A stretch of DNA of 64,000 nucleotides, taken from positions 1-64,000 of the forward strand of contig ML978276.1 in assembly GCA_010015745.1 (NCBI GenBank), read 5' to 3'. Origin of the DNA: Setomelanomma holmii (Eukaryota; Ascomycota; Dothideomycetes; Pleosporales; Phaeosphaeriaceae). This document shows, one piece after another, positions 21,301 through 31,881 of the stretch. The stretch's first letter is position 1. The number at the start of each line of letters is the position of its first letter. The translations under genes and the position numbers were made by a program. The notes under the pieces are model-generated. The model was not told the DNA's origin, did not search any database, and worked only from the letters and a program-made list of their open reading frames with translations.

Positions 21301-23198
21301 CTTTGCAACAGGAAATGAAGCATGTCAGCGAAAGTCTGTTGAATCTGGAGGACGACCGAGACGCAAGCTTGCGGAAGATTCAGAGCCTCGAAAGTGAGCT
21401 TGTCGATGCAAACCAAGAGCTCGGTAGACAAGACAAGCTACTGAACGATGAGAGGTCGAAGACCGAGAGACTCGAAGTTCAGCTGGAGACCTGCCAGGGT
21501 GAGATCGACTTCCTGCGCGAGGAGCAAGAAGGCGACAAGATCAAAATCGGCGAACTGGAGTCAGCACATAACAATGCTCAAATCACGATTCAAGACGGCA
21601 AAGAGCGCCTCAGAGATCTCGAGGAACGAGTTACGCAGGAGCGCCAACAGCGTGATGTCCTGGATAGCAGGGAAAAGCAGGAAGTTGTGAAGATCATCAA
21701 CGATCTCAACACACAGCTGACCAAGCTCAAAGACGATAACAGGAGGCTACGAAAGAACTTGTCAGGCAAGGACGTCGAGGCGTCCACGTGGAAGCAGAGG
21801 CTCGACGAGCTTGAGCTTGGGCTTCGCGAAGCCCTTGGCAACCTCAATGGTAACAGGGCCAGCCTCTTCAAGGTAAGCAGCGACATTCCGGACTCTACCG
21901 AGCATTCTCCTAACAAATGCTTCAAGGACATCGCCAAGCTGCAACGAGATCTCGAGTCTCACGTGCAGGAACTTGACGCTACCAAGAACGATCTTGCCGA
22001 GAAGGATCGCCTCCTACGCAACCGGGACACTCTGTTGGAAAACACGGGCATGGAAAGTCGTCGTCTCGCAGACCTGCTAGAATGCGAACGTCAGGCTCGA
22101 AGACAGGATCAGAACGCTTATGATACAGCCAAACGTGGCCACCAATCAGTCTCAAAAACCGTGCAACAACACGAGACACGGGTCCTCGAACTTGAAACTC
22201 TCCGCAGTCAGGATCGCCAGAGGATCCATGGCTTAGAGAAGCAGTACAAGGAGCAATTGCTCGAACGCAACAATTTGCTCTACGCTTTGTGGAACCGTCT
22301 ATCGACTCTTTGCGGGGCGGAGTGGTGTCGAAGCAATGCCCTTGTGAACGGCGAGCTTACTTCAATGGAGCTCATATCCAAGAACATCCTGGGCTTCAAT
22401 AAGAACATGATCTTGGCCGTCAAGACGGTCGAAGGCATCATTGGCGGCTTCAAGATTAGGATACGAGCCATGGAGAAGGACCTAGTGCGCGACTATCAGA
22501 CATTGGAGCACACTCTTGATGTGCGAGTGAAGCGACTTGATCAGCTTGAGAAGCTTGTACAGGCACAGAGACAATCGATGTCCATTGGTCGACCAAGTAC
22601 TGTACGCGGTGGGCTGGTTGACGTTAACTCCGCTGAGGTGAACAAACTTCGGACCGAAAACAAAAATTTGCGCACAGAAGTCCAGACGCTTCGGGCCATT
22701 ACGTCGACCACGCAATCCGGCAACGAGATACTTGTTAGCCGATCTCCATCTCGGAACGGTTCACCAAGCTCGTCTAAGCGAGCGAGCATGGCACACACCC
22801 TTCTCCGCGCCCAATCCGCTTCGGTCGTCGAGCACCTCCAAGGGCACAGTCCGGGTCATCCTTATCCGGCGTCTGTGCCTCTTCAGCCCAGCGAACAGAA
22901 ATGGATACACCGTCTCAAAGAGCTGGAACGCCGTTTGAAAGCAGAGCGTGAGGCAAGACTCCTCGATCGCAGCGGTGCCAGGAAACGACTTGAACAGAAG
23001 GTTGAGGAGAATGCTGATTTGAGAGCTCTCCTCGAAAGAGAAAGGGAAAAGAAGGACGAAGACGACAGACGAGAGACCTTACAACGGACGGCATCCGCTA
23101 ATGGAAGCCGCTCAGGGAGGAGTGGCCGCCAGAGCGTGATGGGAAGTCTGCGGAATGGATTGGGGCAGGAGAGAGATGAGTCTTCTGAGATGTATTAG
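18390..23198 (+). CDS. Mto1/ApsB-like microtubule-organising centre protein
   Basis: A single long frame encodes up to 1602 aa from the first ATG at 18390. After about 500 disordered Ser/Pro-rich residues comes a centrosomin motif 1 (CM1) segment at about 507-580 (LKEQNSKIDKLSKENFDLKL), the gamma-tubulin-complex-recruiting motif. A coiled coil follows to about 1330. Near the C-terminus (about 1500-1540) is a second conserved helix, WIHRLKELERRLKAE, matching the Mto1/Mto2-type region. S. pombe Mto1 and Aspergillus ApsB nucleate cytoplasmic microtubules from outer spindle-pole-body plaques and septal sites; the same role is inferred. A possible in-frame 54-nt intron (21873-21926) would shorten the product to 1584 aa. 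Confidence 0.88.
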   Translation: MAAATSPPASTTEAPQTDTLDAAPSSPTPAPAPAPYDHMAHDISESEDVKTFDLPDSDLPPLPTDGGDSFLQHDFKESGVAQGDASVLMDREMKRQLMDIESSFIPEASAQVEPARGQQGADDTYLFGGSPGNARPPSPKAQADADLQRVMANIEEMTKPKKKPKKLQVRSGNTPTKPKPTDTSDADSSLLSQDPPTPADAYKTPAARRLDFETEATPDVAESTSEAAPSSPSADAAQRNQLRATVGDAAETGPEQQRHEPERNSSEAPAVTTGAEQKDDDHSQRPTSSASTVKAPDFTQLEEGSSLLTSDHELSMESIQIPGPASAMTSPRPRKRPSFLQNRHSSQRSSVSSFTNRSDVSGDGVSTASLGADYALQTGGTVPRSVPHRSSLGLSRLPSLGSIASSMSGYSDTNPWEKHRSISSNSLSGLLHPDGSLGRLEEENLNTATPPETPRAPSVQPLAPTDTVIARHVQDIQVPDTVAREFRAKHSRSPDKRHMATPFTRSKHNLTLKEQNSKIDKLSKENFDLKLKIHFLDQALQNRSDEGVKDMISKNVQLQTDLATEKKETQSLRKKIRDLERRLKAHEEGLVPTKETGSGSEDGKSDHSSRQAELEEEIEFLRERLESTETIIEQWQQEALQKEADNRRMADYIKTMREKSPTGESAGLNEAINMWKEDFEDERARREQVETRCQQAETESENLRAEIQRLKEQNIQLQQHTNANHHINKVYSSTRRVHQSFTTRSHSGSEGNDQAPPISNGGTSSTLVEQLQSDNDKLQRDLHAQVSMLTSRNRENLRLREENEGLKLTIRRGDAGSIAGDSILERSISRNHMRSVSRASGGTRVTQMSDPEREDLETKYAAVRDELSQLKLSYKELDDQLNGHLDMLETAENKIAELEKEVEASTEDLQALSAERDEALEMLQDKEQDCEELRQEALDTVQRLETELDQKNQERERLIIDLENTTEDFNALQQEMKHVSESLLNLEDDRDASLRKIQSLESELVDANQELGRQDKLLNDERSKTERLEVQLETCQGEIDFLREEQEGDKIKIGELESAHNNAQITIQDGKERLRDLEERVTQERQQRDVLDSREKQEVVKIINDLNTQLTKLKDDNRRLRKNLSGKDVEASTWKQRLDELELGLREALGNLNGNRASLFKVSSDIPDSTEHSPNKCFKDIAKLQRDLESHVQELDATKNDLAEKDRLLRNRDTLLENTGMESRRLADLLECERQARRQDQNAYDTAKRGHQSVSKTVQQHETRVLELETLRSQDRQRIHGLEKQYKEQLLERNNLLYALWNRLSTLCGAEWCRSNALVNGELTSMELISKNILGFNKNMILAVKTVEGIIGGFKIRIRAMEKDLVRDYQTLEHTLDVRVKRLDQLEKLVQAQRQSMSIGRPSTVRGGLVDVNSAEVNKLRTENKNLRTEVQTLRAITSTTQSGNEILVSRSPSRNGSPSSSKRASMAHTLLRAQSASVVEHLQGHSPGHPYPASVPLQPSEQKWIHRLKELERRLKAEREARLLDRSGARKRLEQKVEENADLRALLEREREKKDEDDRRETLQRTASANGSRSGRSGRQSVMGSLRNGLGQERDESSEMY

Positions 23199-23836
23199 TA
23201 CTTTTTTTTGTCTTTTCTTGTTGTATGATCTACGTGTTGATAGTATTCTGGGGTTGGTTTTCTTACAGTGCACTGATGTATCACTGCTCTGATCGACTCG
23301 CCTTTGGCGCAAAGAGAGCATATGGTTTGGATGGGCGCCTGGGTTTTTGAGCAGTCTCGCCCCGTGGAATTGCGGTATCATTCTTCTCCATTGACATCTA
23401 CGTCTCGCAAACGTTGGCAAACTAAATTCGGATGCGTCATTCTGTCGTCCCTCTCACCGGCCTTGGCAATCAGCGCTCACTAAATCCATCACTCCATATC
23501 TCCAATCTGCCAGCACCTACTCGAATCATTCCATCTTGCTCTCGCTTGGATTCAACTCAGGTCACCTCGGCCTGTATATCCTCCAGCTCGCTAATCGCCC
23601 AACACTTTCTCAGCCTTCAATCTCGTCAACTCACCATAACGAAGTGTAGCGAGTAGATCTGGACCGCGATCTCACCGCTGCTGTTCTCAACGTTTCCGCG
23701 TTTGTCTCAGGCATCTCCTTGACAACTTTCAAACATTCTCTTCCGGCCATAGTCTCTGTACGTTTTCCCGCTCTTGCCATCCGCTCTCACCTCTTCGCAT
23801 GTTGCAAGCAGTATAGACCTTGTTGCACCCTACGCC
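23199..23836. other. Intergenic, promoter of the AT-hook gene
   Basis: This 638 bp holds the 3' flank of the Mto1-like gene and a pyrimidine-rich leader (many TCTC and CTCAC runs) before the next start. No gene is seen. Confidence 0.45.
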
Positions 23837-25549
23837 ATGCCTTCTGAGCGATCGCTTACCGTTTATCGACAGAGTCAGCGCTCTCGTGCCCAATCTACGA
23901 CAAGCAACGCTTCAGACCGCTTGAGCTCTCCGTACATAGAGCCAGAAACGTGGCCACCACGTTCCTCCCGACTAAACTTGCCGCCGCCACAGTACACTTC
24001 TCTACCACCTTCTTTACCGCGTCAAGGCGATAACCTATTGAATCTGCTGATCTACAGTCGAGGTCAAGCTTACCATACCAGCGCAGCGTCATCCATAGCA
24101 CCCACCCCACGCTTCGTGCCACGCTCTGGAACACAGTCGGAACGATCGTCGGCATACCCACGTGAACTCTCCGCATCTCACGATACTGGATCAAGTAAAA
24201 GGCCAACAGGCAGAAACTTCAAGGATACAACGAGACGAATAGTTCGAAGAGGCTCGTGTTCATCTTCTGAAGACGATCAAGATCTCTTCAATAGACGGCG
24301 CAAGATGTCGCTAGTGTCCCATCGGAAGGAATCGCCCGGAACCAAAGTAATTAAAAAGAGAGGAAGGCCACCTAAGAAGAACGCAGCTAAGAGCAAGGCA
24401 AAGTTTGAAGGGGAGACTTCCAAGAAGCGATCTGCGAGCAAAAGTGTCGAAGATCAACGTGCTGCGAAGGTACTGAAGAAGGAGCCCAGAGCAAATATCG
24501 GCAAGAAAGTCGACATCAGGAACGCAATCTTGGCTACGGTTGTCGCCCACGAAATCATCGATCTAACCTCGGACTCTGAAAGCGACGAAGCGATGTTGCG
24601 ACACGCGAAGCAAGCCCATCCATCACCTAGGCCGGAAGGAACTATCGTGAAGGATGTAGACTGGTCTGTTACAACTGCTCAAAAAGAGGAATCTACGTAT
24701 GACGAAGATGATCTACGGCCCGATTCCGCGACCAGCGTCAAGAACGATAGAGAAAGTAGCAGTGCTGTCGAGCTACATAAAGTCCGCAGCGACCTTCAGG
24801 TAACACGAGAAGAAATGAAGAAGCTGCTACAAGACACGGAGAAGCGCGAAGCAAACTTCCAGCTCCAAAGGACGAAGTCTGAGACGGAAACGAGACAGCA
24901 GATCTACCGACTGACCAAGGAACTTGAGGCCGAATGGGACAAGTCTCGTACCCTCACAGCCGAACAAAACCAGCTTCGTGAGCAAGTACAGAGGAGCGAA
25001 GTCGCTAAGGTCAAGTGTGTCGGACTTGAGAACGAGCTGAGGTCGTTGCAAGGACGCTACGACAAAGAAAAAAAGGCCCGCGAAGAAGAGCAGCAGACCC
25101 ACGCAAATATCCTAGAGGATATTATTCAGTCTACGTCGAAAGAAGATGTCAGCGACGGTCAGTCTCAGGCCAATAATAAGCATGTCCAGAAGCTGGAGGA
25201 CGACAACGCTCGACTTACCAAGGAAGTCCAAGCTCTTAAAGCTGTACCGCCGTTCAGGAGCGTCCCGACATTGTCGCCTGTACCATCCCTGCTGCCATCT
25301 ACAGACGATGACAGGAGGGACGATAACATCCGGAAGATGTTTATCAAAACGAAGAGACAGTACGATGTACTCTATTCCGCAGCAAGCAATGTTGCAGCAT
25401 GCACTCGGTCGCTAGACGTGAGTAGCTTCGGAGACTTTGGCAGGTACTCTAAGAAGTTGCGAGTGGTACTTGAGATAGACAAAGAGAGCCAGGGCGGCGA
25501 TAGTAGCAACGCCTTGGTGATCCGAAAAAGTGACGATGAGGATGATTAG
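23837..25549 (+). CDS. Uncharacterised nuclear-type protein with AT-hook, SIM-like motif and coiled coil
   Basis: A single exon encodes 570 aa from the ATG at 23837 (MPSERSLTVYRQ). I do not recognise a family. An AT-hook-like core KKRGRPPKKN sits at about 172-182 inside a Lys-rich segment. EIIDLTSDSESDEA at about 239-252 is a textbook SUMO-interaction pattern: a hydrophobic core followed by Ser/Asp/Glu. Residues about 305-435 form a Lys/Glu-rich coiled coil, and a short ordered-looking helix-rich tail follows. Together these suggest a chromatin-associated protein that binds AT-rich DNA and SUMOylated partners; this is inference. It is convergent with the AcrB-like gene. Confidence 0.7.
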   Translation: MPSERSLTVYRQSQRSRAQSTTSNASDRLSSPYIEPETWPPRSSRLNLPPPQYTSLPPSLPRQGDNLLNLLIYSRGQAYHTSAASSIAPTPRFVPRSGTQSERSSAYPRELSASHDTGSSKRPTGRNFKDTTRRIVRRGSCSSSEDDQDLFNRRRKMSLVSHRKESPGTKVIKKRGRPPKKNAAKSKAKFEGETSKKRSASKSVEDQRAAKVLKKEPRANIGKKVDIRNAILATVVAHEIIDLTSDSESDEAMLRHAKQAHPSPRPEGTIVKDVDWSVTTAQKEESTYDEDDLRPDSATSVKNDRESSSAVELHKVRSDLQVTREEMKKLLQDTEKREANFQLQRTKSETETRQQIYRLTKELEAEWDKSRTLTAEQNQLREQVQRSEVAKVKCVGLENELRSLQGRYDKEKKAREEEQQTHANILEDIIQSTSKEDVSDGQSQANNKHVQKLEDDNARLTKEVQALKAVPPFRSVPTLSPVPSLLPSTDDDRRDDNIRKMFIKTKRQYDVLYSAASNVAACTRSLDVSSFGDFGRYSKKLRVVLEIDKESQGGDSSNALVIRKSDDEDD

Positions 25550-25757
25550 AGCTCGGAGCGTTCTAGTCAATGATGAAAATGGAGAAACCTGGAAAGCTAC
25601 GCTTGACGGTATCATGGAGGAAGACGAACAATGAAGGGCCATTTAGAAAAGTCACACACGTCAATTGCGGTCGGAGACACGAATTTGATCCACAAAGTAC
25701 GCAAGTTCACATTGGAAAGCTACCTAAAGACCACCAAAGAACAAACCATGCTTGTTT

Positions 25758-28706
25758 CTACCTTCCGGTGCCAATTGGACTCATCAAACCTGCACTGCCA
25801 CCCGTCGGACTGCGAACCATCATCGGCTTAATCGTCTGAACAGGGCTCATGGGATCTCGTTGACTAGAGCTTTGACTAGAAGTACCCGAGCTCAAACTGC
25901 CACTGCCATGGCTTCCGTTGCGCCCATTAATCAAGGGCGCAGTGAACGGGTTACCAAGAGTGTATCCAGAGGGTGAATGCGGTTCGTTGAAGCCATCAGT
26001 GAAGCCCGAGACATTGGAAAGCATCGAAGAAGAACGGCCACGTCCGTTGCGTATGGAGCCAGGCGTGCTGTTAACATGGGAGTTGAGCGATGGGAACGTG
26101 AAGCTTGTGAATGCGTTGGCATGAGGTGACATGCTGGTTCCGGGAAGCGAGCCTTCTGGAGTGGTCGGCACAGACATGTGCTGCTGGGACTGCTGAAGGA
26201 GAAGATCCTCGTAATGCTGGATCGTCTGCATCATCTGACTGGTCGCCAAATTCTGCTCCTCGCTACGTCGCTCGAAACCATTGATGTTGCTGCGATACTG
26301 ATTCTCCACGTCCACACGCTGTTGTCTCAATGCTGCACGTTCCTGCTCCCGGCGTTGCTTAGCGGTAAAACCTTCTGCGTTGGCAGTGACGAGCCTGTCG
26401 TGCTGCTCGTTTAACCTGACTGAACGTTGCTGAAGGCGCTCCCGTTTCTGTATCGGGGTGGCCAGATCTGACTCCACACTTTGGATCTGTTGCTCAATGT
26501 CGGCCTTGACTTTGTCGAGTTCAGCAGAAATCGCCGCCTTCTTGTCACGCTCCTTCTTCCATGCAGCTTTCTTGGCAGCAGCTTCTTGAGCCTCGTCCTC
26601 CGGGATGCCTCCCAGGTTTTCGGCTTGTAGGGCGAAGTCGGCGGCGGCGTCATCAGCTTGGCGTATGTTTTGGGTGAACTGCAGAACACGTTGACGTTGA
26701 CGCTCGTCACTCCCTCCAGCATTGGCAAGGCGGTTGCTAAGCGTATCGACCTCCTTGCGAATGCCTCCAATAGCTGTTTTGTGGTCCTTCTTGTTCCTCT
26801 TCAGTCGATTGCGCTGCTCCTGTAGCTGGAGGTCAGCCGCAGCAATCGAGTTCTTCAGAGTCGTTGTCGGCGATGATGGACGCAGGGTTTGATGTGCTGG
26901 CGGGGAAGCAACGGAGGCTGCGACAAATTAGTGGACGAACGTGAGCAATTGTAAATTGCACCTACCAAGCTCAGTCACTGGGCTAGCCGAGGTAATAAGA
27001 CTTGCTGAGTAGAAGACTTCGTTATCGATGGTCCTGACAAACTCGCAATAATAGTTCGAGAGAGCCGTCAGACCAAAAACCTCCCCTACCCAAAAGCCCA
27101 CTCCCTTTTGACCCTGATATCCTAGAGAAGTGCTCTGTCGAATCCTGGTTGAGCTCCAATCTGCTCCGTTGACACGAATGTAGAAAGGCTTCGACTTGTC
27201 GATGCCAGATCCGACGCTCGAATCCTCCTCCTCTGGCTCCTTGCAATCGGCACCGAAAAACAAACTGACACGAAAAGAAACGTCGGAATAGCCGACTTCT
27301 GAAATCCAAACACGATCGTCTTCCGATCTCCAAACAGCGTTTCCAATGTGATTTGCGTCTTTTGCGTTAGCCTCTTCGGCGTCGTTCGCCGCCCGGCTGC
27401 TTTCCATCTCTTTCAAAACTGTAACTTTTGTACTGGCTAGGGCAGCCCAGAACGGCTGCTGACTGCGAACATGAGTAGCTTGCTTCCTCTTCCTCCGCGA
27501 GCTACTCGCTTTATCCCATTTAGAATGTGCTGCGGGCGATGGCCCCGGTGGGCGCCCATCGGTACTGGACGAATTTGGCACATCCGCATTCGGATCAAGC
27601 GTTGCTGAATTGGCGCGCTGAAGTACGCCAGCTTCAGGATCAGTCTTCTTGCCAGTGGGGAGCGAAGGTGTTACGTCCCGTCGAGATAGAGAGCGTCGGA
27701 TGATGCGAACGACTCCTTGAGCTAAAATGTGGATTCCCAGGAGGCTCCGGGGCCATCCGTGGGGTGACGAGAAGCTTTCCAAAGAGGTCGGCGTACTCGG
27801 TGGGCTCGTCAAGAAATCCAGGCCTCCCCGGGCGAGCCCAGTCCACAGGAAGTGGACAATGTGTTGCCGGAGAGGCCCAAACCTGAAGAGATGGTTGGAA
27901 AGAATGATGACGAAACAAATGAATATGCCGTTTGTTGTCCCATTCTTGCCGGCTGCGGCACCTCCAAGTGCTATGGCGATGACTGCCTGGGCGAGATCTA
28001 GGAAGAAGTTCTGCACAGGCACCCACAGGACGAGCCAGATGACGAGTATGAAGGCATCAGCGAAAATGGTCGTAAAAAGAGAGGGTGTCCCGCCGGAGCC
28101 CTGGAAAATGTCGGTAAAGGAGGGGAACGCGGAGAGGGCGGACAGGGGCGTGCCGGCTTGGGGAGGGACGAAAGTGAGGGTTGCAAAGAGGAACTGTACA
28201 ATAGTGAGGACGGTGGGGGGTAGCTGGAGGAGAATGATGAGGATGGCGAGGACGTCCCGCAGAGGACAGGACGTGAGAATGGTGGCGGGCACGGCGAGCA
28301 TGCTGGCCATGGAGATGGACGCTGTCTTGGAGCCATTGGCATCGACGCGGCGGAGCGGCAGCACGTCGAAGGGCCCATTGCCGGGGGCATCGTATAGGCG
28401 GCAGGCGTCTCCGTGGTCGAGCGAGGCGTCGGAGTCCGCTCTCGTGCGCCCGCCGAGCCCGCCAGACGCAGCGGCGGTCGTGGTGTTGACGTGCAGGCCT
28501 GCTGGGTCGCTGGCTGTGGCCGGCTGCGTCATGGGCGAGTCTACGCCGGGGGGCAGCGGCGGCGGCGTCGTGGACTTGGCATTGGCATGGCCGTTGAGCT
28601 GCTGGGCGCTCTTCTGCTTGGTGATGCGCTTGCCCGGGGCTGCGTTTCCATTCTCGTGTCGCCTGTCTTGCGTGTTCGCCGCGGTTCTCTTCCCCTTCGC
28701 TACCAT
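25758..28706 (-). CDS. AcrB-like membrane protein (ubiquitination network signalling family)
   Basis: Exons on the minus strand are 28706-26966 and 26917-25758, with a 48-nt intron (GTAGGT...GTCGCAG); the product is 966 aa. The N-terminus is disordered and basic. Three hydrophobic segments lie at about 140-190, 220-255 and 260-280 (for example DVLAILIILLQLPPTVLTIV). A soluble domain (RVWISEVGYSDVSFRVSLFF) follows. The second exon encodes a coiled coil (about 600-770) and a Ser/Pro-rich tail ending PTGGSAGLMSPIGTGR. This layout matches Aspergillus AcrB, linked to acriflavine resistance and carbon-source regulation. The join is in phase, and the second exon lacks an ATG of its own, confirming a single gene. 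Confidence 0.8.
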
Positions 28707-30223
28707 AGGCGGCGGTGCGCTGCTGAGCGGGCGGTCTCCCCGGGTCGACTCGACTGCTGCACAGGACGAGCCAGACTGGAAGATCGGGAGCCGCTGCTCG
28801 GTGGAAAGATTCGGGGGGTGTCGTGTGCACGGGGTGTCGAGAAGTGGTGGAGGAGAGCAGGTGCGGTTGCAGTGGACCCAAGCGATTCACACTAACGACG
28901 GCTTGGCAGCTGCCAGCGCCTGGGTGGACGCCCGCTGAAGGCTTTGATATAACGTGACGGCTAGTGCCAGTGCAGCGACGGTACCAACCATGCTACCATG
29001 CCGATGCCAGTGCCATGCCGTACCACGAACAGCAGCAGAGACAGACCCAGAGGACCGCGGCTGCGTCTGGCTGCTGGAGCCTGTTCCGATGCCCACCGTG
29101 GGATCAAGCTCGCCTGGCGCCGCTATCTGGCCCAGTTGGACAAAGTACACACAGCATGCTCGCGCCTCTTCCGCCTCGACACACGCAAACAGCAGCGTGC
29201 ACCTCGCGCTGCTGCAGATCGCTGCCGCCGAGGACACCCCGACCTGAGGGATCGGCGTTGAGTCGCCTTGGAGAGAGCGGACCCGAGGAGCACTAGCTGA
29301 AAGAAGCTTCACTTTGGCTCACGAGCGAGCATACTGCACCGGGAATTCTCCGCTGCTTCCACCCAGCATCGTGCGCTTCAGCCGGCCTGGAGAGCTTCAC
29401 TGTCATCGCCCCCATTGCGCACCGCAGTCGACAGACAAACATGGTCTGCACAGCGAATCACGATGCTCTCGAGGCCTTGCTAGCTCCTCTTGTTCATTTG
29501 CGTCCGCCAGGAACCCCTGGTGCGGACTGCCTTTTGGTGTGCACTCTCAGCATCGACAGCGAATAGGGCAGCGCCTCGTCTCGTCGGAGAATGCTCACCG
29601 CATCGCTCACGCTGCATCTGAAGACTCTGCAAGAGAAAAAGGCCTGCACTGCACCCCGCGGCCCGCTCTTACTCGCACGCTTGTCGCTTTTGGTGGCCTT
29701 GTTTCAGACTGATGTGGAGCATCTTCCAACTCATTCAAGCAAATGTACGTCAGCAGACATGTGAGAAAACGTGCGCACGAGATTCATGTGCAGCAATGAG
29801 CCATCCTCGGCAGGCGGGTGATGTGCTCGGCTGTCAAAGTGCTCGGAGCATTTCTATCAATCTGTGTTACCATGCTCGGCTGGCTTGCGCTTTTGCTCAG
29901 AGGCCATCCCCGTGAACAAGCCGGCGTCGAAGCTTAAAGCGACTCTCGCCAATCGCATGCAGCCGCGACAATCAAATTGGGAAATCCGAACAATCACGCG
30001 CTCAACGGGCATGCAGATTGCTCGTGAAATTCAGCGCAAGGATTAGACCACACGAGCTGCGAGAGCCACAGCCGGCAATAACGCCTATCGCACAATGCAC
30101 CTTCTCGAACCGAGGATGCAATTTGTGACGCAGTTGAGCACTCGGCTTTCATGATTTCGACTTCCTCCTTTGAACGTCCGAGGACAAGCGGCAGGAATTT
30201 GTCTACTAACCCCGGTGGGATGA
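28707..30223. other. Intergenic, 1.5 kb, promoter of the AcrB-like gene
   Basis: GC-rich near the AcrB-like start and more balanced further away. Open frames on the + strand (28954-29712) are short, overlap one another and have no recognisable features. No tRNA or repeat was seen. Confidence 0.45.
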
Positions 30224-31612
30224 TCAAGGTTTCGATGCATCGCCCACGTCTTCAACAGCATCAGGTCGATCCCAGCTACTCTGCTCTAGCTGCCGCACAC
30301 GGTCCAACAAACTTCCAACTCTCCTCCCATACTTCTCCTTCGCTTGCTCCTGAAGATCGAATGTCTCTCTAAACTTGTGGATCATGAAGGGATGCAGTGG
30401 TGACTTCTTTGCCTTTCTGTAGTCGTAGACGACAATGTCTTCCACACATCGCGCCGCTGCTCGTCGATGGGCCTCAGACAGGATCAACACGTCTAGGATG
30501 AAGTGGTCGGCGTCTTCGTTTGGCTTGTTTCTAAGCTTATGCAGCACCGTTATCCTGCGGGGAAGTTAGATCTTGCTCGCCTTCGAGGCGCGTCTCTACT
30601 TACCTGTCCGGCCATGTCATTGGCTTCAAATTTGATCATTGTCAGCAAACTTCCAAATCATCACGATTCCGCAACATCCGTGAGGTAGATTCTGGGGCGG
30701 GGAAGTGAGGCAGTGTCCAGCAGGGCAGAAGCTCGGAAGCTTGACCAAATCGACACGCGTGAAGTCCTTCGACCTCGCGCATCCTGAACCTCCCAGGAAC
30801 ACAGAACTTGTTGATCGTTGTCGCAAGGATGTTGAGGGTAGACAAGCATTGAGACACTAATTGTGACCTATCCACGGAGAACTTCATATGTAAGTAAAAA
30901 GGTGGCAACTCACAAACTTGTAGTTGGTCGTAATGCTCCGCAGAATCAGCCCTACACTCTTTGGTGTCATAAGCTCCATCCATTGAGCCTTGTGCTGAGG
31001 ATCGCTTGCAGCGAAGTTCAACGTCCAGTTGACACGAGCTGATTCGGCATAACGATTGTACATGACATTGTTCACATGACCTGTAGCACGGTCAGGAAGC
31101 TGTCAAATCGACACCTAGATCAGTAGAGTACCCTTCCGCGTATCAGCTGCTAGCTTCGACTGGATGGAGTGGGCTCGATCTTACCATGCTATCCTGTGTG
31201 CAACCAATATTGCGTTAGTCATTGTATCGCAATATCATGGGTTGAGTGTGGACGCTACCATTTCTCCCCATACGACTTCTTGACGATATAGCCCTCGCCA
31301 CTGTTTGCCGGTGAGAAAGCCCTCACTCCCTGCTACAAGATCTCTCCAGTCCACGGCTATCTCTTGTAATATAGATCCAGCTTCCTTTGTTTGGACTGGA
31401 TCAATGCCCCACATGATACACTTGCCGATACGTGTTTTGAAGTCTGTGAGCCATCGTGGGCTCAAGGTGGCGGTTGCAGGCTTGTCGCTGTTGGCAGACG
31501 TTGATTGATGCCGTACACTGCAAGCCCCACGTGTTGCGGCTGTCACAAATCGCGAAAAAGACGAGTAAGAAGAAGAAGGAAGAAGCGCTGCATGTCGAAA
31601 CAGCGTCCGCAT
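30224..31612 (-). CDS. Mitochondrial-type HotDog thioesterase (4HBT-like)
   Basis: Proposed exons on the minus strand are 31612-31259, 31193-31185, 31099-30914, 30623-30604 and 30554-30224; the product is 299 aa. An Arg/Ser-rich presequence suggests mitochondrial import. The HotDog core is seen as GLYRQEVVWGEM, HVNNVMYNRYAESARVNW, PMTWPDRITVLHKLRN and FILDVLILSEAHRRAAARCVEDIVVYDYRK. The 9-nt exon supplies Asp-Ser-Met, the residues expected just before GHVNN. The only in-phase acceptor after it (intron 31184-31100) adds Leu-Pro-Asp-Arg-Ala-Thr before GHVNN. The 290-nt intron 30913-30624 uses an AAG acceptor. The family assignment is firm; the central exons are less so. It is divergent from the LYRM5-type gene. 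Confidence 0.72.
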
Positions 31613-31881
31613 CTTGCTTGCAACGTTCTGACAGCGACGAGTTGGAGAAGACCTGACTTATTCGTGATTGAGCGCTCAATTGGGTCGTGATGCAGTTTCC
31701 GTGATGGCTTGCGCGATTCGGAAAGAAGCCGACCTCGGTACGGCGGATTTCATCCTACGTCACGTCACGACTTGGCCCAAGCACCTCACGTTACCACTTG
31801 TGAACTCACATCCGTCACGATCTTAAATGGTACAGCATGGACGATTGAAGGGATATGGATACCAATTGATCAATCTCAGCA
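31613..31881. promoter_or_regulatory. Divergent promoter between thioesterase and LYRM5-type genes
   Basis: A 269-bp gap separates the start codons of two genes with predicted mitochondrial products. No clear TATA box is visible. Confidence 0.5.

Noticed and set aside
27727..28938. 403-codon + strand frame
   Set aside because: It is antisense to the AcrB-like gene, whose hydrophobic segments and in-phase splice are clear. Composition is Arg/Gly/Ala-rich, as expected of a shadow.
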